A DNA stretch of 64,000 nt from Aurelia coerulea (taxonomy: Eukaryota > Cnidaria > Scyphozoa > Semaeostomeae > Ulmaridae). Position 1 is the first letter of the stretch; each line of letters starts with the position of its first letter. Position numbers and translations under genes: made by a program. Under the pieces are notes generated by a model. It saw only the letters and a list, made by a program, of their open reading frames with translations, did no database searches and was not told the DNA's origin. Positions 44,281 through 55,095 of the stretch are shown piece after piece. The stretch is taken from assembly GCA_039566865.1 (NCBI GenBank), contig CM076961.1, positions 9,447,501-9,511,500 of the forward strand, written 5' to 3'.

Positions 44281-44670
44281 CACGGGGGGGGGGGGTTCTT
44301 CCATAGTAAAGGTACCTGGGGATGTGCCGCGAGCAAGGGTATACTTTTTCGGACTTCTAGTCTAGCCAAGGGTATCCTTTTTTGCAATTTTGGCCAGCAA
44401 CGGTCTAGCCAAGGGTATCATTTTCGACAATATTGGTCTAGCGAACGGTCATGACATCATATTTGGCACAAATTTGACAATATTGGTCGAGAAAATGGTC
44501 AAAATTGGTCTAGCCAAGGGTACCATTTTCGTAAAAATTGGTTAAAACAATGGTAAAATTGGTCTAGCCAAGGGTACCATTTTCGTAAAAATTAGTCTAG
44601 CCAACGGTACCCTTTTGAAGATGCTCGCGGCAGACCCCTACCCAAAATTTGGCCAAGGACCCCCACCGTG
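44281..44670. mobile_element. G-rich TIR MITE with TCTAGCCAAGGGTA repeats
   Basis: Perfect 8-bp TSD ACTACAGT (44273-44280 and 44671-44678). Ends CACGGGGGGG and, complemented, CACGGTGGGGG. The interior contains about six repeats of GGTCTAGCCAAGGGTA(C/T)CATTTTCG or close variants. Length is 390 bp. Style and flank length resemble 23716-24071. Confidence 0.8.
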
Positions 44671-44678
44671 ACTACAGT

Positions 44679-45195
44679 ACCTGTAACTGATAATTTGCAA
44701 TTCATTGAGACCAGTATTACATTTGGCTGTAATGGATTTTGTAATAGTGGTAGCCTGTCTTGAAACGAGGAAACCGTTGTCATGTTTGGAATATTTCGAC
44801 CTCAGAACATTGGAGAGAGCTCCCTGAGAGGGCCCTAGAATGTAAACTTTCATTTTTGGCAAGACAGATTGGGTTATATTCTAAAAAAGCATCTGTATCG
44901 AAAGATATTTTGATACATTTTGTGTGCACAATAGTGATAGAAGCTCTGACACTTTTCAATCGAACGTCTTGTATAAAAATGTTGTTCGATCCCGATTCTT
45001 TTGAAGGTCTATTTGAAAAAAATTATTTTTCTCAAACAATAGGCTATTGTTTCACATGGATTGCGCGCAAGACAGATTTTTCAATCTTGCTTGAAGCTGC
45101 AGTCACTTCACTACGTTAACAGCTAGTTTTTATAACTTATTGCTTTGCTTATATGTCCGCGTTCACCCTAGCTACTTGCAAAGAACGAGCGAAGT
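44679..45195. other. Unassigned stretch
   Basis: The plus frame at 44760-45119 has no recognisable domain, compositional support or splice context, so I do not call it a gene. Confidence 0.3.
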
Positions 45196-45203
45196 CTTGC
45201 TGT

Positions 45204-45460
45204 CAGGACCGTCAAGAGGGGGGGGGGGGGGTAGCCAGGGTAGTTACCAGGGGGCCTGGGGCCTTTGGGGGCCCGCAAGAAATAAGGTATGTATCTTTTC
45301 TTTGTTGTAGTTTTCTTTCGGGAACGATTTCAGGCCCGTTAGCCCACTGAGATTCTAAATAAAAGCTAAAAGCAACGTTTTAACAGTGTACAGGAGGGCG
45401 TGGCCCATGGATAAAAGGGCGTGGACTGAATTGGGCCCGGCCCATCTCTCGACGGCCCTG
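45204..45460. mobile_element. hAT MITE, CAGGRCCGYCRAGAG family, short copy
   Basis: Ends CAGGACCGTCAAGAG and, complemented, CAGGGCCGTCGAGAG. Perfect 8-bp TSD CTTGCTGT (45196-45203 and 45461-45468). Same termini as the 51662-55087 element. Length is 257 bp. Confidence 0.88.
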
Positions 45461-45811
45461 CTTGCTGTGGACTTTGGACTCTAGAACGTCTCTAGGGAAA
45501 CTAATCGAACGTCCTGAAATAAGCGAAAGAGTTTTGTTCCTCACACTAAAGGACAAGTCCGTGGATGTTTTGCAAAAATAATTTGCAAAATGTTTGGGCT
45601 CTCTGGCAGGCAATCTGAAAGCGAGACTTTAAAAAATTGGGTCCGGTTTTTCACTGTTTCATTATGAGTCCCTGTGAGCAAAGTACCGCAGGGATACAAG
45701 GGACTCATCGTCATAAGTCTACCCCAGTTCCTCAAATGCATTCTTTAGTCTATTGATCCCTTGTTCCCTAAAAAAAGTTTCTCATGTTCCCTGATAGAAG
45801 TCAGCCTTTCG

Positions 45812-46460
45812 TTCATTTTTCATTCATTTTTTTCAATTTCATTTTTAATTATTTATACACGGTGCCCCCATCAATCAACGACTGCTTTACAGGGGGCCGT
45901 GTTAAAAAGCTTACAAAATTAACAATACTTTTCTAAAATAACCTAATTACAAGTGATAAAATCTAAAAAATCTAACTAGAATACTTATGATAAAAAATTA
46001 AAAAGAGTAAAATCAAAACTGGCGAATGGAACGAAAAATCACAATCAAATGTTCAAGCAGAAGGCTGCAGATGGTTTTTTAGTTGGCATTTAAACGAATT
46101 AAGCGAATTTGCTTGTTTTATATCCAACGGAAGCTGATTCCAAGTTCTAGCGCCACGAAAAGATATCGCTTTTTGTCCTTTGCAGGTTGTCATCCTTGGG
46201 ATATAGAGATCAGTGGCTGCATTTCGCAAGCTAATATCAATATTTCAGTCAGAATTTTTTGTGAACAAATCAGAAAGATAGCTAGGTGCAAGGCCAGTTA
46301 TTGCTTTATACGTAACCGTAGCTGTTTCACTTTTAATCATATCACTGACAGTAAGCCATTTAAGGTTCTTAATCAAAAGGGTCGCATATGTATCATAACT
46401 GCTATTTGAGACAATCCTTGCAGCTCGATTTTGCAATTTTTGCAGAGCTTGCAATCTAGC
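45812..46460 (-). pseudogene. LINE 3' end fragment, family E-like
   Basis: On the minus strand it encodes LQKLQNRAARIVSNSSYD, LKWLTVSDMIKSETAT and YKAITGLAPSYLSDLF. After a frame change near 46250 it gives the LRNAATDLYIP and WNQLP endings. The 3' UTR has CACGGCCCCCTG and TGGGGGCACCGTG, which pair as a stem-loop, and an (ATGAAA)n-like tail near 45812-45845. It is related to 8400-9690. The 5' part is lost. Confidence 0.8.
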
Positions 46461-46608
46461 TTCGCCAAAAACTTGTCCTCTTTAGTTTTGCCATGGAATT
46501 GCTGAAGTCTCTACAATAGTAATCTCCGAAAAAGCTGAGCCCATCATAAAACTTTTCATAAATAAAGCAACTGAAACTCCTTCGAAACAAATAATCTTCC
46601 TGTCTTCG

Positions 46609-49290
46609 TTGGCTCCTCCTCCGGAGAGCTCTTCCTCCTCTCTAAGTAGCCTGCTCATTGAGTCTGCACGCAGGCTACTCTCTAAGGCGCTGCAAAACAA
46701 TAAACATACCAAAATGAAACTTGATTTTATGGAAAATCATTTCAATAACAATAAAGCTGACGTTGACAAAGCGTGTAAACATTTTCAAGAAATATTACCA
46801 AGTGCCGCAAAATCTTCTCTTACTTCCTCGCGTGAAACAAACGGTAAAATGATCTCATCTGATAAAAAATGGTTCGACTCTGAATGTAAAACGCTAAAGG
46901 ATGAACAGCGGTATTCCTTGAAAGAGAGACATAACAATCAAGAGAACGTAACTTGTCAGGAAGAATGTAAAAATTTGTCCAAAACATTCTCTAACCGATG
47001 TTAACTAAAGAAGAAATCATTTTTGGAGAACAAAATCAACGAATTACAGAGCTCTGAACCGGAAGAATTTTGGGACAGATGGAAAACTTTTCATGACAAT
47101 GGGGGGGGGGGCCTTCTTCTTCTGCCCCAATTTTAAAAGATGACAATATATGGGAAAAATACTATACCAAACTATTTCAAAGCAACTGCAAAAAGTCATC
47201 TCTTAATGTTCCAGCAAACTCTCAGTCTCAAGCACAAAATGTAAAAATATCATAAAATGCACCTATCTCAGAAACTGTATCAATAAACTTAAAAATGGCA
47301 AAGCAACAGGTATAGACTATCTAAATCTCGAATGAGATGATAAAAACTACTTTTCCTCTGATCAAAGAAGCGTTCCTTAAGTTACTAAACCTCCGTTTAC
47401 AAAGTGGATGTGTGCCGTCGATATGGTGCAAAAGTGTTATCTCACCCATTCACAAATCTGGTAATAAAATGGACCCGGAAAATTACAGACCTATATGTGT
47501 TATTAGCTGTCTGGCGAAACTGTTTTGCCTCGCTCTAAATAACAGGCTAAAAGCACAGACATCTGATCACATTTTCACATGGAAAACGTTAATTAATAAA
47601 TATGTGCATCACCAACCGAGAGAAAAAATTTATGCATGTTTTGTGAATTTTAGAAAAGCTTTCGATTCGGTCTGGCACAATGGTCTTTTCCATAAATTAG
47701 AAGAACTAAACATTACGGGAAACTTTCTTTCGATCTTAAAAATATGTATTCACAAAGTTTATGCTCCGTTCAAATTGACAACATGATGACACAATTTTTC
47801 CCCTATTCTAAAGGTGCCTGTCAGGGTTGCCCTCTTAGCCCGACCTTGTCCCTAACCTTGCACTCTGCAATTCATCTCCCTTAGGTCTACCGAATGGTTC
47901 AAGCATCAGTTGTATGATGTATGCCGATGACCTCATACTTCTCTCCAGATCTGAAGAAGGGCTACAGTATATGCTTGACAAGCTCCAAGAATTCAGTGAG
48001 TCCTGGGAGCTATCCATAAACTTGAAAAAAACAAAAATGTCTCACCTTCCAAAAGAAAAATAAAGTCAGTCACACTTCGACCTTCTATGTGCAGAATACG
48101 GCTATAGAAAGCGTCTCTGAATACACTTACTTGGGAATTACTATCAATTGTAGTGGATCCTTTCGTACTGCTCTAGTTGACTTAAGAAACAAAACAAATC
48201 TTGCATTCTTCTCTCTTAATAGCAAATACCAATTCAAGAAACTACCAGTCCGAGTATTTCTAAAACTTTTTGATTCCCTATTATCTCCAATCCTTTTATA
48301 TTGCTCAGAAGTTTGGGCTTCTTTTGATTACATGGACCTTAAAAAATGGGACCTATGTGAAATAGAAAAAATGCATCTTAACTTTTGCAAAAGAATCCTT
48401 GGAGTGAACAGATCTACAAGCAACATTCTAGCAAGAAGAGAACTAGGAAGATACCCCATTAAACTCACAGCTGATAATCGTTTCATCTCCTTTTACCGTC
48501 ATATTGAAAATATGCCATCAGAAACCCTAGTCTACCAATCACTTCTCATGAATAAAGAACTTCCACTAAACCTGAGTTGCCTAACCCACCTGCAGAATAT
48601 AGAACACTTCGCATCCACCTCTCTCGTATCTAATTTCTCCAAAGTTACTATGAAACATTCGTTAAGACAAGCTTACAGATCCTTCTGGAGATCTAAAATT
48701 CACGAAACCCCAAAAAGTACTTTCCTGTCTGAAATATCGATAAAGAGTTTGTATATGAAACTTATCTCGATTGTCCGATCAGAAAAACAAGAATACTGAC
48801 AATCAAACTGCGTACAAGCGATCACAATTTACGATTGAGAAGGGTAGACATTCAAGACCTGTTGTTCCAAGAAAGAAAAGACTATGCCAATCGTGCAATC
48901 ATAATTCCGTCGAAACAGAATTCCACTTTTTAAGTGATTGCTCAGCCTATAGTGACATTCGTGTGAAATTCCTGTCAAAAATCGTAAACCAATTTCCAAG
49001 CTGCAAACTCTTGAAACCAAATAGCCTGTTTCAATATCTTTTTATCAATAAAGAAGTAGTCCAAGATCTCCTGACATTTATTCTGACTATACATAATAAA
49101 AGAAACGAAAGTGTCACTAACTCGAACCCCACGTCTCACAGTGTCTAACTTGGATTTTATTCTCGTTCGTTTCGCTTTATATAACCTTAGTTTTGTTTCT
49201 TCTTAGTTAGATTTGTTTGTAAATTTAGTTGTAAATTTACCTGTAAAACGTTATTGTTAAATTTACAAATATACTATCAAATTAAGACAG
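46609..49290 (+). pseudogene. LINE family C, multiply frameshifted
   Basis: A different LINE lineage. Open pieces: 46609-47004 (endonuclease-RT linker, with WFDSECKTLK), 47337-47786 (RT fingers and motif A; ENYRPICVISCLAKLF, FRKAFDSVWHNGLF), 47800-48060 (GCPLSP then MMYADDLILLS, the catalytic motif C, starting at 47914), 48089-48799 (YLGITINCSG and thumb), and 48771-49148 (a cysteine/histidine C-terminus, CQSCNHNSVETEFHFLSDC). Several indels, including a 10-base G run at 47101-47110, separate them. The 3' part to about 49290 is AT-rich. Inactive. Confidence 0.85.
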
Positions 49291-50025
49291 TCTGATTGGT
49301 GTCTTGAAGAGGCATCCCGCTAAAGAAAAATTAAAGCAGATTGCGCGCAGAGTTGCGTTATTAATTATTTGTGATCATGTGAAGATCGCCCAGACAACAG
49401 GTTTTGCGATACAATAATATTGTCCACTTTTCTTTTATAGCATAGAGAATAGAGTATATACAGATATATTTACTGATTCAGTTGTCAACAGGTAGAAAAA
49501 TTTATGAATTGCTATAACAAAACATGTTGGTGATAAGTGGCACCAATGCATGGCAACAATAATGATGTCGGGATACTTATTGTATTGTATTTCATTTACT
49601 ATCGATGACCAACATGTCAATCTCCAAACATTTTTAAGCCGTTCTTCTGCATTTTTCTCATTAGGACAGGGGGTGTTAACTAAATCCAGATTCACAGAAC
49701 TAGAGCAGGCGCATAAATCTTCTTCATGAAGGAGCTATCTACAATTTATGTCGCAAAACTGATTTTTAAGGGAAATTTTGCAAAAAAAGATTACGCTGAA
49801 GAGGAGTATTTTACCACGATGAATTCCATGCAAATCCTATTGAAAAACACGATGCATCTTGGTCGAAATTTTCTTGCCTCTATCTTTAAATGTAATAGTA
49901 TTCAATGTAACTGGTGTACTTTTCAAACTGAAAAAGAATCTTCCAAAATCGTTATCGACGATAGTCAGTAAATTTTTGTCGCTACTAATTCGTAACAAGT
50001 AGCATTTTAGGGACAACCGAATATT
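49291..50025. other. Unassigned stretch
   Basis: No gene was recognised. The short plus frame at 49726-49971 carries no motif. Confidence 0.3.
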
Positions 50026-50030
50026 AAGTC

Positions 50031-50408
50031 GTGCTCATTTCACATTCTCGCTTCTCGCCAATGCTGCCTCAAGAGATAATGAAAGCAATGAATAAATGTA
50101 AGACTTCACATTGGTCTGGTCTAGATCAAATTTCCAGCTTTTTCCTCAAGGCAGGAATGCCAATTTTAGCTCAGCCCCTGAGTCAACTATTTAACTTGTC
50201 TTTATCTTTAGGCCTGTTCCCTGACACTTGGAAGTTGGCAGGGGTCGCACAAGCCTTTAAGAATGGTCCTGCTGATGGAAACTCTAATTATCGCCCAGTT
50301 TCTGCTCTACCAGTTGTCTCTCGCCTTTTTGATAAACTAATTCATGAACAGCTGTACTACTACCTTAATTCCAACCAACTCGTTTTTGGAATACAATCAG
50401 CATACTAA
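50031..50408 (+). pseudogene. LINE RT N-terminal fragment
   Basis: It encodes only the start of an RT: KTSHWSGLDQISSFFLKAG, FPDTWKLAGVAQAFKNG, NYRPVSALPVVSRLFDKL. It stops after IQSAY, where intact copies continue QSAF...S into motif A. The catalytic palm is absent. Similar in layout to family A. Confidence 0.8.
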
Positions 50409-50499
50409 TCAGCATCAGCATACTGGTTGCATTCTATTCTATCATGTTTGCTTAAATGCACTAATGATTTGTACTTGAATTTAGAGTGATATGGTAAAG

Positions 50500-50537
50500 T
50501 GCGAGTTGCGAGTTGCAGTTGCCAATTGCGAGTTACA
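50500..50537. repeat. Short GCGAGTT repeat
   Basis: A few copies of GCGAGTT/GCAGTT, a smaller version of the array at 56760-56940. Confidence 0.5.
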
Positions 50538-50916
50538 CCAACCTCGATTCCATGGCTATCATTGTCTTCAGCCTCTCTTCTTCAGCACAAATGATACCCC
50601 TGGACCCCTGGTTCCTACCTGCTGTCTTGTGGTGAATGTATTCTAATTTATGTCAAAAATTATGCAAGCACTCTATTCAGCAATGGCGTCATATTCACAA
50701 ATTCACACAGCAAAACTCAAAAGGTGTGGAGGTCAACTGTTTCCCGCGCTTGCAATCTGATGGTGCGATGCAAGCAAAAATGTGTCTTGTTGAAGCAAAG
50801 ATTCAATAAAAGTAAGCTGCAAGTTGGAAAGTTTTACTGTACTGAAGCGAGAAAACAAAAGATGTCGCTGCTAGTCGGTAAGTTTAGTTCGTGCCGTGAT
50901 TTTACACAAGTCAAGA

Positions 50917-51173
50917 CGAGGGGCAAATCACTGATTATTTTTTCGTACACCTTCCTTAAAATCACAAAAAATCACATACAAAAATCACATACAAAAATCA
51001 CAAAATCACCATACAAAAATCACAAAAATCACAAAATCATAGAAAAATCACAAGAAAAAATCACAAAAAATCACTAAAATCACAAAAAAATCGCTAAAAT
51101 CGCAGAAAAAAATCGTGTGACTTTAAAATCACAAAAATCACGTACGCTATTTTGAGAAGTGATTTGCCCCTCG
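50917..51173. mobile_element. MITE built of AAAATCAC repeats, perfect 8-bp TSD
   Basis: TIR CGAGGGGCAAATCACT, perfect at both ends; TSD AGTCAAGA at 50909-50916 and 51174-51181. The interior is a run of (A)nTCAC units (about 50960-51145). Length is 257 bp. The 8-bp TSD fits hAT-like insertion. Confidence 0.85.
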
Positions 51174-51181
51174 AGTCAAGA

Positions 51182-51653
51182 TAGTTTTGTATTGTCTCAT
51201 TCTTGGCCTTGTCAGTTGACTACGTTGCTCCTCTAAGAATGTTTTCAATATTTTCAGTTATCTGTTGGATATGATTTTCTGATATTTCATCCATGTTGTT
51301 GGGAAATTCGCAAAATTAATAGCAAGTATTACAGCATTCCATTTAACATATGAGTTCTGATTTTTTAGAAGGTTTTCTGTTTATAACTTTAAAATCTTCA
51401 ACAGGCCTCGTAACAAAAATGATCGTGCAAAGTCTTCGTATAATTCTTTATAACAAGCAAACTTTGCAGCATTTATTCATGTTCTCCTTGTTTTTCTTGA
51501 GAACTTACATAGGCATAGGCATAGATAGCTAAAATGAGCTTGAACACTTGAGGAAAGTCCTCTACTATTCTCGCAATCTTTGTCTGAGGTGTCGCTCTTT
51601 CGTTGAATGTGAAAAATCAGTGTCTGGCACTAGAATGGTCTCTTTCCGTTGTA
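51182..51653. other. Unassigned stretch
   Basis: No gene or repeat was recognised between two elements. Confidence 0.3.
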
Positions 51654-52152
51654 CGACCATGCAGGACCGCCGAGAGGGGGGGTAGCCGGGGCAACTGCCC
51701 CGGGGCCCGGGCCCCGCCAGGGGCCCGTAAAAATGAAGCTTTGTTTTTCTGTTGTATGTTGCAATGATATCATCTAGCTGGGCCCCGCAAGGGGCCCCGG
51801 CAAAATCAAATTTTCTTCTTGTCCATTGCACTTTCAAGTTCAAATGATATCACGGGCCTCAGTTCATTTCAATTGCAATAAACTTTGTGTTGTGTTGTAA
51901 GTTTCTCTGGCCGAATGTAAACAACAACAAAAATGCACAGAAATCGAACGGGAGTCTACATCTCCTCGCTGCTATCAACGTTGTTTCGTTAAATCGTATT
52001 GAGAATAAGCTACTGAAAATATTGCTCATGCAATTACTGATGTTTTCGAAGAAATAAACTCTGTCAGAAAATCTATTACTTTTCTATCTACGTTCTTCAG
52101 GCCCGTCGGAAGATCTGTCATTTTTGATATTATGCAATTCAAAAATATTCTA

Positions 52153-52971
52153 CCGGGTGCGCCAAAATAAACTATGCACGTTTGGCAGGCCACAATAAAT
52201 CGTACACTAAACCGATTTTGACGATTTATGACTTAATCATTAGCAGAAAGCCTGAATTAGATTCTAGGACTTTTTGCAAATTTTTCCGTTTCCAGTTTTT
52301 AGAGCTAGAAGCAAGTGTCTTAAAATGTTCATTTTCGAGAACATTGAAAACGATCAAAAAACGTTGATCAAATTTTAAAAGATAATAATAATAATAATAA
52401 TATATCAATATTTATACAGGTTTACTTGGTCAACTCAGAACAGCTGCTATAAATCAAGGACCTGTGTCTAACGAAAAGTAGTAAAACTATTATTTACAAT
52501 ATAAGGTTTCTTCAAAGTTAAAAATTAAAATCAAAGTCATTGCACCCGTTTCTGAATCTCACAACTGAGTTTTCATTTTTTAGTTCAGGTGGCAGATTCA
52601 ACATGAATGAATAAAGAGAAAACGTTTTCAAGGGCATTTGGGGGTTTAGTACGAACTTTCGTACAGCAAATTACAATCATTCAATTTCCAAAGCGCGAAT
52701 CACCACGAACAAGTTCTCTCTTTGCCCATTCATGTCGATTCTTTAGAAAACTTGATCGATGATTTTTGATCGTTTTTCAGTCTTTTCGAAAACTAACATT
52801 TTAGGAAACTCGCTTCTAGCTCTAAAAACTGAAAACGAAAAATTTGCAAAAAAAACCCAGTATCTAATTCAGGCTTTCTGCAAATGATTCAGTCATAAAT
52901 CTGCAAAATCAGTCCAGTGTACGATTTATTCTGGCCTGTCAAACGTGCATAGTTTATTTTGGCGGACCCGG
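52153..52971. mobile_element. Mariner-like MITE, CCGGGTG family, copy 3 (enlarged)
   Basis: TA flanks (52151-52152 and 52972-52973). Ends CCGGGTGCGCCAAAATAAAC and, complemented, CCGGGTCCGCCAAAATAAAC. Arms match 10649-11233. Extra interior of about 230 bp includes a short (TAA)n near 52384-52401, perhaps a small insertion. Confidence 0.85.
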
Positions 52972-53469
52972 TATATCCTCGTGAAATTGATTGAGGTCCT
53001 ATTTTCAAAATTTCCCGGAAAAACCTTCATCAGTCACGATCCTTTGCCTCTTTAAATGGCAGATTTTACAAAAATGATGCATTTTCCAGCGATCTAAAGG
53101 GCGTGGTCATGAAAAATTTTCCCGGGGGCGAGCCCCCGGACCCCACTTTTGCTCGCTGCGCTCGCATCAAGTTCTAGCCTCCCACAATAGAATTTCATTC
53201 CGACATGCCTAGTTCATACCATGGATCATTTTGTTGCTAGAAATTGATGAGGATTAGACATTGCATTGCACTTTAGTCACAAAATCCGACATAAAAATTC
53301 ACGTTTTTCATGTTTTGGAATTCACGAGATTTTTCCAACTGTGCTCTCGTAGTAGGCTCATTCCAAAAGTCTCTTGTTTCGCCCCCTCCCTCTGTTGACT
53401 TACCGCTACAAAGGGAGTCATAACAACAACAACATAACGCAAAAGTTAGAGGGCCTTGAGGGACCTATT

Positions 53470-55044
53470 AATCTACGCTTTTGGTGCCAGTGCCAAGCAA
53501 GGGGCCCGCAATTTTTTCTAGGATCCTGGAGCGGATAGTACACGATCAGATGTTTGATTTCCTTCTTGAAAATAATGTAATCACCAAGAATCAGTCAGCT
53601 TTTCGTAAACTATACTCCACAATAACATCCTTGATATGCAGTACCGATTTTTGGTATGAAAATATTGACAGTAAGAAATTGAACTTGACCATATTTCTTG
53701 ACCTAAAGAAAGCATTTGATACGGTCGATCACAAAATAATGGTCAACAAATTGTGCAGATGCGGTATAAGGGGCAACGCTGGGAACTGGTTTAAGTCCTA
53801 TTTAGATCATAGGAAGCAATTTTGCTCTGTAAATGGACAGAGATCAATGACAAGTGAGGTAACGTGTGGCATACCTCAAGGTTCCTGCCTAGGTCCACTC
53901 CTTTTTATCATATATCTAAACGACTTCGAGAAGTGTTTGAAATTTTCCCAAGCAAGTATCTATGCCGATGATACAAATGTAACAATCGCATCGGATGATG
54001 TTGAGAAACTGGTCTTAGAGGCGCAACAGGAATTGCTCAACCTCTCAGAGTGGATGAGAATAAATAAGTTAAGTCCTAACCCCGCAAAGACAGAATATAT
54101 GATAATAGGCCATTCTCGTAAAGTAAATGCGCTGAATATCTCGAATGCACTCACGTTAAATGACTCAGATATTAAGCGTGTTACGAAGACGAAATCGCTA
54201 GGTGTAACTGTCGACGAGAACCTAAAGTGGGAAGAGCAATACAAAACTGTGAAGGGTAAAGTTTTTGGAGCACTTGCGTCATTAAAGAAATTAAGAAATA
54301 TAATTCCCCAAACAAAGCTGTGTAGTGTCTACTACGCTATTGTCGAGAGCCATCTACGTTATGCTAATGAAATATGGGGCAGCCTTCCAAAAACAAAACT
54401 TGATACCCTCCAACGTCTGTAGGACAGGACCCGGTCAATAATCGAAAGCGCCAGATTCAAGGATAACTGGTCATGTGACTGGCTGAGCGTTGAAAATATT
54501 ATTCGATTTGATAGATCGGTCATGACATATAAGATTATGAACAAATTAAGCCCTGAAAGCCTCTGGGATAAATTTCAGCAAAGATCGTCGCAGTCAAACT
54601 ATGCAACAAGATACTGTAGAGATCTACAAATTCCTAGACTAAATACAGAATATGCGAAAAAGAGTTATTACTATTCTGCTATGAAAGTTTGGAACAATAT
54701 CCCAGTTGATATTAGAGAACTCCCGACTATTAGTCGCTTTGAAAAAGAACTAAATGAGTATTTGAAGAGCTGACTGAAAATATCAGTTTAAAACACGACC
54801 CCCTGGAAGAACAGCATCTTAGGTAATTTGATCTTTTGTTAATAACCAATTTATTTATTGTATTTAAGCTGAAGGGTAGTTTCGTGTATAAGAAATTATA
54901 TCATATCATATCATATCATATCATATCATATCATATCATATCATATCATATCATATCATATCATATCATATCATATCATATCATATCATATCATATCATA
55001 TCATATCATATCATATCATATCATATCATATCATATCATATCAT
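53470..55044 (+). pseudogene. LINE family D, RT with one nonsense codon and (TATCA)n tail
   Basis: The 5' end is truncated near the RT start. It then has a continuous frame with LERIVHDQMFDFLLENNVI, motif A FLDLKKAFDTVDHK, motif B GIPQGSCLGPLLF and motif C IYADDTNV, thumb, and YANEIWGSLPKTKLDTLQRL. A single TAG at 54420-54422 interrupts it. The same frame resumes to the true stop at 54771-54773 (KVWNNIPVDIRELPTI, FEKELNEYLKS). The 3' UTR is short and ends in about 29 TATCA units (54897-55044), best read as the LINE's own 3' tail. The insertion lies inside the hAT element. Confidence 0.92.
54897..55044. repeat. (TATCA)n microsatellite
   Basis: About 29 near-perfect 5-bp units terminating the family D LINE. 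The open frame across it (repeating YHIIS) is not a gene. Confidence 0.95.
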
Positions 55045-55095
55045 CCACTAGTTGCCCCGGGGCCCGCCCTCGCTCTCGGCGGCCCTGCGACCATG

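Larger units (their letters stand above)
51662..55087. mobile_element. hAT element, CAGGRCCGCCGAGAG family, with nested insertions
   Basis: Left end CAGGACCGCCGAGAG and right end, complemented, CAGGGCCGCCGAGAG; perfect 8-bp TSD CGACCATG (51654-51661 and 55088-55095). Subterminal GC-rich palindromes (GGGGCAACTGCCCCGGGGCCCGGGCCCC-like) occur on the left. There is no transposase; nearly all its length comes from a mariner-like element (52153-52971) and a LINE (53470-55044). The original element was probably under 1 kb. Confidence 0.9.

Noticed and set aside
44760..45119. 119-codon plus frame
   Set aside because: No motif, no splice signals and no repeat of the frame elsewhere; likely chance in AT-rich DNA.
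51565..51843. 92-codon minus frame
   Set aside because: It straddles the TSD and GC-rich left end of the hAT element; artefact.
54836..55051. Frame with repeating YHIIS residues
   Set aside because: It is the translation of the (TATCA)n microsatellite tail.
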